Part shown: positions 7,529 through 17,600 of the stretch, in pieces | Position numbering within the stretch: the stretch's first letter is position 1 | Layout of the letters: each line of letters begins with the position of its first letter | Assembly (NCBI RefSeq): GCF_003259335.1 | Contig: NZ_QLLL01000009.1 | Coordinates: forward strand, 1-64,000 | Direction: 5' to 3' | DNA from: Chitinophaga skermanii | GTDB taxonomy: Bacteria > Bacteroidota > Bacteroidia > Chitinophagales > Chitinophagaceae | DNA: 64,000 bases | Position numbers and translations under genes: made by a program | The notes under the pieces: model-generated | What the model was told of the DNA's origin: nothing | What the model saw: only the letters and a program-made list of their open reading frames with translations | Database searches by the model: none

Positions 7529-8566
7529 TTATTTTTTTAACAGTTGTTCTATTTTATATATTATTTGACTAGGCAATATGTCTTCCATGCATGCCCAATC
7601 GCCTCTAAAACAAGGTTTATTTCCAAACACAGAACATGGCCTGCAACTTAATTCTATTTGCACTGCATTTGCATCGCTTTGTCCATACCCCATAAAGCCG
7701 GCAAATGGATGCGTAGCGCCCCAAACCGACACAACCGGTACTGCAAATAACGAAGCTAAATGCATATTAGCCGAGTCCATACTCACCATTACATCTACAT
7801 TCGAAATCACCGCTAGCTCCTCTGCCAAACCTACGCGGCCAGCAAGTAGTACAGTATTCGGGTATTTCTCTTGTACGGCTTGCAATTGTTCTACTTCCTT
7901 CTTTCCCCCGCCAAACAACAATATTTTTGTATTCGCTTGTTGGGAGAAATGCGCGATCACTGCTTCCATTTTTGCTAATGGATACATCTTTTCACGGTAA
8001 GTAGCAAAGGGAGCAATGGCAATCCAATGATCTCCACCTTTCTCTCCTACAATTGCTGAAACGTTCGCAGGCAAAGGCTTCCGCTCGCGTGGCAATGGGT
8101 CTAATGGTGCTTGGTATCCCAACTTTCGGAACACTTCGGCATAGCGCTCCACTGTAGTAGTAAGCGGTTCCATTACCTTGTTTTCTTGCCTGGTTAATGC
8201 TTTCTTTCCTGCCCTTCCTTTATCGATTACGGCCACTTTCGTGAATGTACATCTAAAGAAGGTACGTACAATTTGCGAGCGTAATACTTGGTGTAAATCC
8301 GCCACGGCACTCACTTTATAGCGACTTTTAATTTGCCTGAAAAGCTTAAATAAACCGGGTACGCCTTTGTGTTCACCTTTTAAATCGGCCGGGAAAAATA
8401 TTAACCTAGGAATGCCTTCGCACATGGCGCCCCATTTCGCATTTGTTACAAACACGATTTGGATGCCAGGATTAGCGGCCAAAACATTCCGCATTACCGG
8501 GATGGTCATGGCCGCATCTCCCATCGCCGAAAAGCGTATGGCAACTATCGTTTTCAAAGATTCCAT
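7529..8566 (-). CDS. Glycosyltransferase family 9 (heptosyltransferase-like)
   Basis: 345 residues with the two Rossmann-like lobes of GT9/GT-B enzymes. The N-terminus IVAIRFSAMGDAAMTIPVMR holds the glycine loop, and the C-lobe has KILLFGGGKKEVEQL, the donor-site stretch MVSMDSANMHLASLF, and PVVSVWGATHP. GT9 enzymes move ADP-heptose or similar sugars onto lipopolysaccharide cores at the inner membrane; the exact sugar is unknown. The ATG overlaps the stop of the upstream DUF4254 gene by one base (TAATG), suggesting translational coupling. The pair is a familiar one in Bacteroidota. Confidence 0.92.
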   Translation of the reverse strand: MESLKTIVAIRFSAMGDAAMTIPVMRNVLAANPGIQIVFVTNAKWGAMCEGIPRLIFFPADLKGEHKGVPGLFKLFRQIKSRYKVSAVADLHQVLRSQIVRTFFRCTFTKVAVIDKGRAGKKALTRQENKVMEPLTTTVERYAEVFRKLGYQAPLDPLPRERKPLPANVSAIVGEKGGDHWIAIAPFATYREKMYPLAKMEAVIAHFSQQANTKILLFGGGKKEVEQLQAVQEKYPNTVLLAGRVGLAEELAVISNVDVMVSMDSANMHLASLFAVPVVSVWGATHPFAGFMGYGQSDANAVQIELSCRPCSVFGNKPCFRGDWACMEDILPSQIIYKIEQLLKK

Positions 8567-9168
8567 TATTTTTTCGCGTATAATACCGGGTTCAATGATG
8601 GATCATTGTACATCTTCATCTGGCGGTACACTTTCATGTATTTACGACCATTGGCAATGTCTTGCAACAATTCCTCGATGGCAGTGGATAAGTCAACCTG
8701 TTGTGCTAACAAAATATCCAGCTTTGCTTGGCAAGCCGCGCGGTGTTCTGGTGTAGCATCTACACGGGTTGCTTCCTCTTGCATATGGTAGATCTTCAGT
8801 GCCAAAATCGACAAGCGATCAATGGCCCATGCCGGGCTTTCTGTATTGATTGAAGCGCCTGCTTGGGGCGTTACTTGGCTGTATTGTTGTAAGAAATAGC
8901 TGTCGATGTATTCCACCATATCGGTACGCTCTTGGTTCGAACGATCGATCCAGCGTTTCAATTCCAAGGCTGCAACTGGGTCGATTTTCGGATCGCGGAT
9001 AATATCTTCCAAGTGCCATTGCACCGTGTCGATATAGTTTTTCATATAGAGCAAGTGCTCGATTGCCGCTTTTTCATACGGGTTCTCCATCGCTTTGTAC
9101 ACATCGTTATGCACATGAAAATCCGCGATGGCTTGGTTAAATACTTTGGTACACAATTCTGTAAACAT
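8566..9168 (-). CDS. DUF4254 domain-containing protein
   Basis: 200 residues, mostly helical, without signal peptide or membrane span. The sequence fits the DUF4254 family of Bacteroidota (FNQAIADFHVHNDV, LLYMKNYIDTVQWHLEDIIRDP, LELKRWIDRSNQERTDMVEYID). The function is unknown. The gene overlaps the GT9 gene by one base, so the two are almost certainly co-translated and DUF4254 probably acts in the same surface-glycan pathway. I chose the ATG at 9168; a longer frame to 9222 exists, but the promoter-like TACATTTG at 9173-9180 would then lie inside it. With the shorter start the mRNA would have almost no leader. Confidence 0.82.
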   Translation of the reverse strand: MFTELCTKVFNQAIADFHVHNDVYKAMENPYEKAAIEHLLYMKNYIDTVQWHLEDIIRDPKIDPVAALELKRWIDRSNQERTDMVEYIDSYFLQQYSQVTPQAGASINTESPAWAIDRLSILALKIYHMQEEATRVDATPEHRAACQAKLDILLAQQVDLSTAIEELLQDIANGRKYMKVYRQMKMYNDPSLNPVLYAKK

Positions 9169-9308
9169 GCGACAAATGTAAATCTCTATTCTGGAAAAAT
9201 AAAAGGCGGGCGCTCTTTTCATTTTTTTGTAGGAAAACAGCGCTTCTTAACATCCAGGTAATATGTGATTTATACATTTATTTCCCGAAATGCGCTAACA
9301 ACCTATTT

Positions 9309-9833
9309 ATGCGTGACAACCCGTTGCATATATTGTTTGATGAACTGTTTGAAGCCAATAAAGACAAAGTTTACCGTTTTGCCCTGAAATTAACCGGGAG
9401 CGAATCCCGGGCCGACGAGATCACACAACTTTGCTTTATTCGCCTTTGGGAAAACATCCACGCCGTAAAACCGGGTGAAGATGTATTCCCCTTACTATTC
9501 GTGTTTGTCAAAAACCTCGTCGTCGATGAAGCCCGGCGCTTCTACCGCGAGCAAAAAATAATGGCCAACATAAAGGAGCAACACGCTTCCGAAGAGCCCT
9601 CCACCGGCGAACCTAGGCAATTGGAAGACAAAGAATTACAGCAACAAATGCGTAAAGTGATTGCGAAAATGCCAGAACAACGCCGCCAAGTGTACATTCT
9701 TAGCCGCGAAAAAGGCAAGTCGCACAAGGAAATTGCCTCCCAGTTATCCCTATCACCTACTACGGTCAGGAACCACATTGGGCTGGCCATTCAATTTATC
9801 CGGCAAGAACTAAAAACCCGTTTAGCCGAATAA
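9309..9833 (+). CDS. ECF-type RNA polymerase sigma factor
   Basis: 174 residues with sigma region 2 (about 12-85: LFDELFEANKDKVYRFALKL, then CFIRLWENI) and region 4 (about 115-168: IAKMPEQRRQVYILSREKGK, then a helix-turn-helix KEIASQLSLSPTTVRNHIG). It belongs with the large Bacteroidota group of ECF sigmas usually controlled by FecR-type anti-sigmas. Here the next gene on the same strand is a protease-like lipoprotein 25 bases away, not a FecR. The only FecR in the window is 9 kb away on the other strand. Whether the two interact is unknown. Confidence 0.93.
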   Translation: MRDNPLHILFDELFEANKDKVYRFALKLTGSESRADEITQLCFIRLWENIHAVKPGEDVFPLLFVFVKNLVVDEARRFYREQKIMANIKEQHASEEPSTGEPRQLEDKELQQQMRKVIAKMPEQRRQVYILSREKGKSHKEIASQLSLSPTTVRNHIGLAIQFIRQELKTRLAE

Positions 9834-9858
9834 CATCCATGCTTTCAATCATTACATT

Positions 9859-11208
9859 ATGCATAAAGTATTTACGCCAATACTTCTACTGGCACTATGT
9901 TTTACTGCCTGCAAGAAGGAGGATAATCCCATGCCTCTAGGCCCGGTTACCAACACCGAAACCCGCCAATGGATACTCGACAGCCTTCGCCTCCTTTATT
10001 ATTGGGAAGCCGGCCTACCCCATAATGCCATGCAAAGCAACCTAGCAGCCTCCCCGTACTTTTACAGCCTTTTACATCCTTCCGATCCCTATTCAGCCAT
10101 TTACAACCCAAACGAGCCCAATACGCGCCCTACGAACTTCCTGTATACCTTTGGGATGCATTATAGCGTCGTACCTGTCAACGGCTTACAAGTAGGGGTA
10201 GTGGAGTTAGTGATCCCGGGAGGCACAGCAGCCAATAACGGGTTTGCCCGCGGCTTGTGTTTCTCAAAAATCAACGACCAAGTACTTACGCCGGAAAATG
10301 CCGCTACATTAACCCAAACCCTCCTAACAGCCCGAACGGGGCATTTTACCCTCTTAAAAAGGGATTTCTCAGCCGATAGCATTACACTTATGCTGAACGG
10401 TGCTACCCAAGGCGAAAATCCCATTTATGTTACCAGGACATTTACGGTAGGTGGGCGCAAAGTGGGGTACCTTTTTTATAACAGCTTCAACGATGCCTAT
10501 AACACAAACTTGTTACAAAGTTTCCGGGCTTTTAAGAATAATGGGGTGAATGAGCTTATACTCGACCTCCGCTACAACAATGGCGGTAGCGTTGCAGCTG
10601 CCGGTATAATGGCTGCAATGGTAGCTCCGGGTGTACAAGAGAATAGTAATTTCGTAGGATATACCGGTAATAAAAAAATTGGTCATCAATTATTGACATA
10701 TCAACAAATAATGCGTGCAGTTGAAAGTGGTCAACCTTACACTTTATCACAACTACAAGATGCAAGACTTCAATTACCACGCATATTTATCCTTTGTACC
10801 AAAAGAACAATGTCGGCGGCAGAATTACTCATCAATAATCTCCCGGTACATATGAACGTAGTTACCATTGGTGAAACTACCCATGGCAAAGATGTAGGCG
10901 CTATCATAGTGCGCGACTTGCGTGTACCTCAAAGGATTCCCTACATCATGCTGCCTATTGCTTACAAATTATCGAATGCAAATGGACAAGGAAATTATGA
11001 TCGTGGGATTACACCAACTTATAGCGTTAACGAACTGGATCATCTGCCCTTATTGACTTTGGGAGATGAGAAAGATGTATTAATCGCAAAGGCCTTACAA
11101 CTTATCGGAGGGCAAGCACGCGTTCAAAACACACTTCTTCCTATACCACGTGCACGCTTACTAAGTACACAAAGTGATGGATTACCTATTGTGTTACCGG
11201 TTAGATAA
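9859..11208 (+). CDS. S41 (C-terminal processing) family peptidase, lipoprotein
   Basis: 449 residues. A lipoprotein signal ends at Cys18 (CFTAC-KKED). An S41 N-terminal helical region (about 35-95) leads to a PDZ-like segment (about 110-170: LQVGVVELVIPGGTAANNGF) and the tail-specific protease core (about 190-430). The catalytic Ser319 lies in TMSAAELL and the general base Lys344 in GETTHGKDVG, at the family's usual 25-residue spacing. It should cut C-terminal or unfolded segments of proteins outside the inner membrane. It sits 25 bases after the ECF sigma gene and is probably co-transcribed with it, so it may be a regulatory or stress protease. A 3' hairpin follows. Confidence 0.9.
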   Translation: MHKVFTPILLLALCFTACKKEDNPMPLGPVTNTETRQWILDSLRLLYYWEAGLPHNAMQSNLAASPYFYSLLHPSDPYSAIYNPNEPNTRPTNFLYTFGMHYSVVPVNGLQVGVVELVIPGGTAANNGFARGLCFSKINDQVLTPENAATLTQTLLTARTGHFTLLKRDFSADSITLMLNGATQGENPIYVTRTFTVGGRKVGYLFYNSFNDAYNTNLLQSFRAFKNNGVNELILDLRYNNGGSVAAAGIMAAMVAPGVQENSNFVGYTGNKKIGHQLLTYQQIMRAVESGQPYTLSQLQDARLQLPRIFILCTKRTMSAAELLINNLPVHMNVVTIGETTHGKDVGAIIVRDLRVPQRIPYIMLPIAYKLSNANGQGNYDRGITPTYSVNELDHLPLLTLGDEKDVLIAKALQLIGGQARVQNTLLPIPRARLLSTQSDGLPIVLPVR

Positions 11209-11216
11209 AATAAAAA

Positions 11217-11240
11217 GGCACATTGTAGAAACAATGTGCC
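11217..11240. terminator. Hairpin after the S41 peptidase gene
   Basis: A perfect 10-bp stem GGCACATTGT / ACAATGTGCC has a 4-base loop. The T-run lies on the minus-strand side only, so on + it may act as an mRNA 3'-end stabiliser or a weak terminator. Confidence 0.6.
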
Positions 11241-11916
11241 GTGCATAAAATCATGTGAATGTTCGAGAATGCAATAGTTTACGTTTTAACAGGCAAAACG
11301 AGGCCTGTATAAAACAGCATAAGTTTTATATTGACGCGCCCAAAAACAGCCACAGTGTTACATTTTTCAATGTTGCCTGTGCGGGTTGTGCGCATGGTCT
11401 ATTAAGTTAATTGTTGAACTTCTTTTAACGGTACTTCTAATCGGTATTAACGGGTTAAAAAAAATACTTAAAGTTAGCTGTGTTTAAACTGTCCTCTTTT
11501 CGTTTTCGTTATCTGTCACATTTCTGAGGTTAATGCAATTTACAAAGGCTCACTGCAATCTAAACAGCAGTCACTTTTTATTTGCTTGGTTTAAAATTAC
11601 GGAAAAAAACTATTATTAAAAATTATTATTTCAAAATTTTCCTCTCTGTTCACCTGGGTTAAAGGGCCTTTCTTATGGTTACGTATTCACTATCAAACGC
11701 TTTGATCTTGTAGATATTTTATTCTTTGAAATAATTATTTTGTTATGATATAATACATCCTGTTTTTGACGTAAATACACGTACTATACGATTTTGCAAG
11801 CTATCGATCCCCTCCATCAAGTAACACGAAAGAGGTATGAAAAAATCGATTTACCTTATTACAAGCATGCTATGAAGCTGTTCGTTCCTTTTCCATCTTC
11901 GATAACCGGTTAGGAT
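11241..11916. other. Long intergenic region, no gene seen
   Basis: About 680 AT-rich bases between two converging genes. The only start-like frames are very short (one of 12 codons near 11837). I see no RNA gene or mobile-element end. It leads into array B. Confidence 0.5.
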
Positions 11917-12004
11917 GATATATAGCCTGGATATATGGGGAACATTGGGAGAACATTAGGAGACCATTAGAAGAACATTAGAAGAACATTGGGAGATATT
12001 ATAA
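11917..12004. repeat. Tandem array B: eight degenerate 11-bp units
   Basis: Eight units of exactly 11 bases: GATATATAGCC, TGGATATATGG, GGAACATTGGG, AGAACATTAGG, AGACCATTAGA, AGAACATTAGA, AGAACATTGGG, AGATATTATAA. The central five follow AGAACATTRGR; the outer ones grade into a GATATAT form. The array lies in the convergent gap between the S41 gene and the lipoprotein gene at 12194. The re-phased unit TAGAAGAACAT also occurs, inverted, in array C. Confidence 0.9.
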
Positions 12005-12077
12005 ATGCGCCTTTTTAGGCTCATTTTTGACTTTAACTAGCTGGTTACTTGCAGGATAGGTTCACTGCGGGAAATAA

Positions 12078-12107
12078 ATAAAAAACACGGGATAAAAATA
12101 TCCCGTG
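12078..12107 (-). terminator. Terminator of the lipoprotein gene at 12194
   Basis: The stem CACGGGATA / TATCCCGTG (12086-12094 with 12099-12107) is followed on the minus strand by TTTTTTATTTATT. Confidence 0.85.
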
Positions 12108-12193
12108 CTGTCGTTAAAAATGCTGCATTTAATTTACTATAAGGAAACGCAGCACCTTTGAAAAATAGGGTTTTCACTGGATAGTGAATGATA

Positions 12194-13009
12194 TTAGAGT
12201 TCGAGCAATTTTTTAGGGTATTGTAATTGATAAGTTTGTCCATTCTCGGTATAAGGTTCCACATAAAAGCGAATGTATGTTAGCTTGCCTGGGTTGCACT
12301 GTGCATCAATACCACCATTACCATTCAATGGTAATCCACCATACATATCTAACCCAATGCTCAAATAATACGCACGGGTACCATCGTAGCCTGTTTCGCT
12401 GTCGATAAAGTTCGCGGCATAATCAATCAATTGACCATTCGCATCACGAACCGGCAATTTTACAAAGTTGGAATAGGCTCCAAATGCCAAGTCTTTTTGC
12501 TCAAAAACTTTTTCAGAAGGATCATAAGTGAAGCCACCGTCGTGCGATATGAAAATTTGAACGGTAATTTTTTTCGATTCAAAGTTCACGTCGTTTAAGA
12601 ATGAAACGGCGATAGAATCATTGGAAGGACGATCAATTTGCAAACTACCAAATTGAACGATGTTGAGGGAAGGCATATATTGTAAATCGAGGTACACATC
12701 GCCTTTTACTTGTTTGATAACGGTGTCGCGCACAAGGGCTCCATCATCATGTCGATTATATGATATCCTTAAAGAATCGAGTGTTTGGGGTACAATGGAT
12801 TGTTGACGTAGTACGGGGTTGATACCGTTTACGCTACCCAATTTTTTACCATTTACATAAACGTCTAATGGAATGTCTTCCCCGTTTGCACCTACACTTA
12901 TAGCAGTCAATTTGATCGTTTCAACAGCCTCGCCTTTTTTGCATGCTGTAAAACTAACTACACATCCCAATAAAAAAAGACTACAAATAATTCGAATAAT
13001 CGGTTTCAT
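12194..13009 (-). CDS. Hypothetical lipoprotein (271 aa)
   Basis: 271 residues with a lipoprotein signal ending at Cys23 (VSFTAC-KKGE). The rest is beta-rich, with KLTAISVGANGEDIPLDVYV near the start and a later region on vectors of Asp/Gly-rich strands (ISHDGGFTYDPSEKVFEQKD). I do not recognise a catalytic motif and assign no function. It follows the beta-helix lipoprotein gene but is separated from it by a strong terminator, so it probably has its own promoter in 13010-13080. Its place downstream of a TonB receptor suggests a surface-nutrient or envelope role, which is inference only. Confidence 0.75.
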   Translation of the reverse strand: MKPIIRIICSLFLLGCVVSFTACKKGEAVETIKLTAISVGANGEDIPLDVYVNGKKLGSVNGINPVLRQQSIVPQTLDSLRISYNRHDDGALVRDTVIKQVKGDVYLDLQYMPSLNIVQFGSLQIDRPSNDSIAVSFLNDVNFESKKITVQIFISHDGGFTYDPSEKVFEQKDLAFGAYSNFVKLPVRDANGQLIDYAANFIDSETGYDGTRAYYLSIGLDMYGGLPLNGNGGIDAQCNPGKLTYIRFYVEPYTENGQTYQLQYPKKLLEL

Positions 13010-13077
13010 ATAAATTAAAATGCGCTTGATGATTGTTACCTAGAAATTTGAAGAGTATGATCTATAATACGAACAGT

Positions 13078-13114
13078 AAAAGAGCGATTGAATGCAGTCG
13101 CATTCAATCGCTCT
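13078..13114 (-). terminator. Terminator of the TonB/beta-helix operon
   Basis: A perfect 14-bp stem (13082-13095 with 13100-13113, GAGCGATTGAATGC) has a 4-base loop and is followed on the minus strand by TTTTA. It stands 10 bases past the beta-helix gene's stop. Confidence 0.9.
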
Positions 13115-13123
13115 ACAATATGC

Positions 13124-14566
13124 TTATTGGAAAATAGCCCAACCAGCAGCCCAGTCAGTACCAGCGGTGTTAGAACCGAAGGCACCACGGAATGATTCTG
13201 TAACCCAGCTCCAAGGAGTAGCTGTACAAGTAACTGTTAAGCAACTTGTAGTAGTACCTTGTGTTAAAGCTGGAGATGTTAATGCTGGAATACCTTGTAC
13301 AGGCATGTAGAATTTAGCAGTTGTTCTGCTGAATGGAGCAACCAATTTGATGCTTGTGTTAGGGTTCACATCGTTATAACCTAAGTTATCAGTTGATGGA
13401 GTGAATGAACCTGCCGCGCTTTCTGTAGCAAATTGTTTGCTAGATGTGAAGGCGTGAACCAAGTTGTTTTTGAAACAAGAAACACCGCTCACCAATAATT
13501 TGTCTTGTGTTAATGTACCATCCAAAGAAACACCTAAGTTGAAGCCCATTACGATTGAGTTCACCAATGTGAAACCTGCATTTCTGCGGAAGTGTGCACC
13601 ACGACCATATCTACCAGTACCAGATGGAGCACCGTTAGTAATGCTAGCTTTAGTAGCATTCGGAACACCAATGATTGTTAAGTTAGAGATAACCGGTAAA
13701 GTGTTCGGAGAATTGGTAGAGGAAGAAGCGTCGTTATCGCATTCGATACCATTTGATTGGCTCTTATCAGCACGTGTAGTATCTGATAAACCTAAAGCAT
13801 ACTGGATGCTACCACGGTAACCGTTATCGAAATCGAACATATCATCCAAAGCATCAACAGCGATCAAGTGTTTAGCATTCACTGTACCACCGAAGAATTC
13901 GAATGCATCATCTTTAGATTTGAATACTTCAACATAGTCAACGATTGTACCACAACCAACACCGGCTAATGTTAAACCGTTCAATTCATTGTCAGTACCT
14001 AATTCGTAACCAGCGTATTCAATTCTTACATAACGTAAGATACCAGAGTTATCGCTGTTGTTTAAACCACCATAGTAACCATCAGGACCAGGTGTAACGT
14101 TCAAACCTTCGATAAATGCAGTATCAGCCGGTTGGTTGATTTCAGCACGACCTAATATCGCGATACCACCCCAGTCGCCTGATTGTGGAGATGTTTGGTC
14201 TGATGTGAAAACGATTGGGCAAGATGCAGTACCATCTGCAATAATTTTAGAACCTCTTGTTACGATCAAAGTACCACCTGGTGAACCTTTGATACCTTCG
14301 ATACGTGTACCTGGCTCGATAGTCAACGTTGCGCCGTTTTTAACGTATACTAAACCCGAAAGTTTGTATTTTTTACAGCTGCGCAATGTGAGGTTAGCAG
14401 TAATGTTAGTGTTAATAGTGCTATCGCCGCAAGAACCTGGCGTTTCGCAACCGGCTAATACACCGGCTAAAACAGGGCGTTGTTGCTCAGCTTTGTGATC
14501 TTTGTTACAAGCTGTAGCGAGAGCTGCTAATGCAACAACTGCTAAAATCAAAGGATGTTTTTTCAT
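13124..14566 (-). CDS. Beta-helix lipoprotein, function unknown
   Basis: 480 residues. A lipoprotein signal ends at Cys20 (ALATAC-NKDHK). After a Cys-containing linker (CETPGSCGDS) the protein turns into a parallel beta-helix-like region (about 60-440) with repeated strands, opening with VKNGATLTIEPGTRIEG and the conserved block TASCPIVFTSDQ..SGDWGGIAILG. This family is common in Bacteroidota beside TonB receptors, and no enzyme activity is established to my knowledge. It lies 66 bases behind the TonB receptor gene and ends in a strong terminator. The pair is therefore likely co-transcribed, and this protein is a candidate surface partner of the receptor. Confidence 0.82.
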   Translation of the reverse strand: MKKHPLILAVVALAALATACNKDHKAEQQRPVLAGVLAGCETPGSCGDSTINTNITANLTLRSCKKYKLSGLVYVKNGATLTIEPGTRIEGIKGSPGGTLIVTRGSKIIADGTASCPIVFTSDQTSPQSGDWGGIAILGRAEINQPADTAFIEGLNVTPGPDGYYGGLNNSDNSGILRYVRIEYAGYELGTDNELNGLTLAGVGCGTIVDYVEVFKSKDDAFEFFGGTVNAKHLIAVDALDDMFDFDNGYRGSIQYALGLSDTTRADKSQSNGIECDNDASSSTNSPNTLPVISNLTIIGVPNATKASITNGAPSGTGRYGRGAHFRRNAGFTLVNSIVMGFNLGVSLDGTLTQDKLLVSGVSCFKNNLVHAFTSSKQFATESAAGSFTPSTDNLGYNDVNPNTSIKLVAPFSRTTAKFYMPVQGIPALTSPALTQGTTTSCLTVTCTATPWSWVTESFRGAFGSNTAGTDWAAGWAIFQ

Positions 14567-14632
14567 TGGGTTTTCTTTTTCTTGTTTTGATTATAGATCT
14601 AGGTACCTGGCCAAGGTATATCTTCAATTATT

Positions 14633-17600
14633 TTAAAAATTGTACGTAAATGTTGCACTGAATGTGCGTCCTTGTTTCACACTATAATCCAATACATCAC
14701 GATCCTTTTGGTAACGGATGTCTTTCTTGCTTGGGTCAACTAAATTGCCGCCTTCTTGGGTATAGTTGCGGTAGATATACGAAATGCTGTTCAACAAATT
14801 CGATGCATTCAAACGCAATTCCAACTTACGTTGTAACATACGGAACGCCAATTGTGCATCCAGCGATTCAATGGGTTGTTCGTACAATGATTCTGTGTAG
14901 ATCAAAGATGGACGATACATACGGTTCGTTACTTTGTTATACATCACAGACAGGCTAACAGGCTTAGTATCGTAATACAATCCGAAGTTGTACATAAAGT
15001 TGCTGGCGCCTGATTGAGGACGATGTTCACGCTCACCTTTTGTTTCTTCTACGATGATCTTTTTTGGATCTTGCGGGTTATCGGGGAAATATGTAAAATG
15101 TAACTGGGTAACATAGGCATCCAAATATGTAAAGTTGCCATACACACTTAGGTTACGAATAACAGGCACATTGGTAAAAGCTAACGATTTACGCAATTCT
15201 AATTCAATACCCGTATTTGTAGCACTATGGTTGTTATACAAACTGTACTGGCGGTTGATACCTTCTTTGTAAATCTCTAACGGGTTTTTCAAATATTTAT
15301 AGAACAATGAAACCGACATTACTTCGCCCGGTTTCGGGTAATATTCAAATCTAAAATCGTAGTGGTCGATTAACGTAGAACGAATCATACCACCTTGATA
15401 GTCGCCGCCTAATTCAAAGTCGAACTCACGGAAGTAGGCATATTCTCTCAAATCTGGGCGTACAATACTTTTAGCGTATGCTAAGCGTAAGTTGATTTTT
15501 TGGGTAAGACTGTAGGTTAAGTTAGCCGATGGAAATAAATGCCAGTTAGGTTCTAATTCAAACAAGGCCGACATATCAATATCATTCTTATAACCACTTC
15601 CTAACAATGCTTTTACTTTTGGTATCACTTGTTCATTCAACCTGTTCAAGTTGATATATTCTCCTCTTAACCCCCAAACAAGCCTTAACTTATCGCCTAA
15701 TTTATGATCTAACATGCCGTAAACTGAATGTAATACAGCTGTTTTATTCATATCATCACCAAACTGGTTTACGAAAATGCTATCCAAATAAGGTGCAGCA
15801 AATACATCGCCTAAGTATGGGTATTTCTCGCCAGGACTCGCAGCATTCGCCAAGTTCATCACGTAAAACTTACGATCTTTCGTCCAACCACCATAACCAC
15901 CTTTCACCGTATTATTCACCGTTTGGTTACCTAATTTGAAGGTAAATGGCATCGATAAAGAAGCATCCCAACCTAGGTTGTTTTCTACTGCCCTACTCCA
16001 CCAACGTAAAGAGCCCACAGAAATCATACTGCTACCAATAGAACCCACGTTTAACAATTCTCCAGGTACTTCATCAGTTGCATGCATATAATCGGCCAAG
16101 GCTTCGTGGTTATCCGGTTTCTTACGATCGAGGTAAGTATAACTTCCCCACCATTTTAACTTCATTCCTTTTTTGCCTAAAGCATGATCACCTTTTAACT
16201 GTGCTTGGTATAACTCCGTTTGTGCTGTAATATCATAGATGGCCATCTTGTCTACGCTGCTAATTTGGCCTGAACCCAATTGCATCGATTGGTCCAAATT
16301 GCGAATCATAATACCATTTAAGCTTACTTTATGCTGTGCGTTGCGAAACCCCAAGCCCACTAAACCGCTCATGTTGGTATTGAATAAATATCGTTTGCTG
16401 TTATTCATCAGCTCCGGGTTCTTCAACACCGATAAATCGTTGATAAACCCTGCACGGGTAGATTGAATATCCTGGGTATTCAAGTTGTTCCGGTAGCTAA
16501 AACCCGCTACTAAACCGGCTTGACCATTATTCATTTTCATTGTTCTACCCAAAGCAATTCTATAATTGCTAGAAGGTTGCGCACTCCATTGGTTAATACC
16601 CCAACTATTTTGCACAGCAGTATTCTTCGGGGAAGCATCAAAGGCTTTGATCATACCTGCCCTAGAATTCCAATTCAGCTTACCTGCAAAATCGCGTTGC
16701 TTAGAAGGCGTAGCCCAGTATTCCCGACCATCGAACCCCATTAATCGGAAATTCTTACCGGTTGTATTATCATTATAAGATGCACCGATCCCGATGTTCA
16801 AAAAATTCCTTGTCGGCACATCCAACGTATTAACTTCCACTAAACCACCACCAAATTCGGCACTCATACCTGGTGTTAAAGTTTTAATTACCGTAATGTT
16901 TTCGATCAAACTTGTAGGAATAACATCGTAGCTAAAGTTCTTACGGTTTAACTCTGTGCTTGGCATAATTTGGTTGTTCAACATCGCTTGGTTATAACGT
17001 TCGCTTAAACCGCGGATAACGACATAACGATTATCAACCGTTGCCAAACCACTTACACGTTTCAACACCTCGCCCACGTTTTTATCGGGTGTACGGGCAA
17101 TCAAATCTGCACTAATACCATCGGTAATACCGGCGTTGTTCTTTTGCAAAGCATATAAACCTTCTACAGAAGAACGTTGAAAGTTGGCTGTTACCACCAC
17201 TTCTTTCAAGGCGTTCTTAGAAGCTGCCATAACTATGTTTAAGGGCGTGTTTTGTAATGCAGCTACCAACACATCTGTTACACGTTGCGTAGTGAAGGAA
17301 ATATAACGGTACTCTACCGTGTACTTACCTGGCGGTAATGGAATCGTGTAAGAACCATCTACGGAAGTAACAGTACCTTGCGAACCGTTCACTAATACGG
17401 TTACACCCGGTAAACCTTCATTTTTATTATCTACTACTTTACCGGTGATGGTACCATTTTCTTCGATTGCTTTCGAGGTTTGTTTGCCCTTGCGAATAGC
17501 AACCGTGTTATCATTATAATCTATATCAATCGGCGCAGATTGGTCGAGGTAATCGAGTACTTCGCCGAGGGTGTTATTCGGGAACTTTACGGTTTGCAAT

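Noticed and set aside
7217..7540. A + strand frame of 107 codons
   Set aside because: It translates the two tRNA-Gln genes in antisense; the repeated LPNLDSNQDKQNQ-like text is the tRNA sequence.
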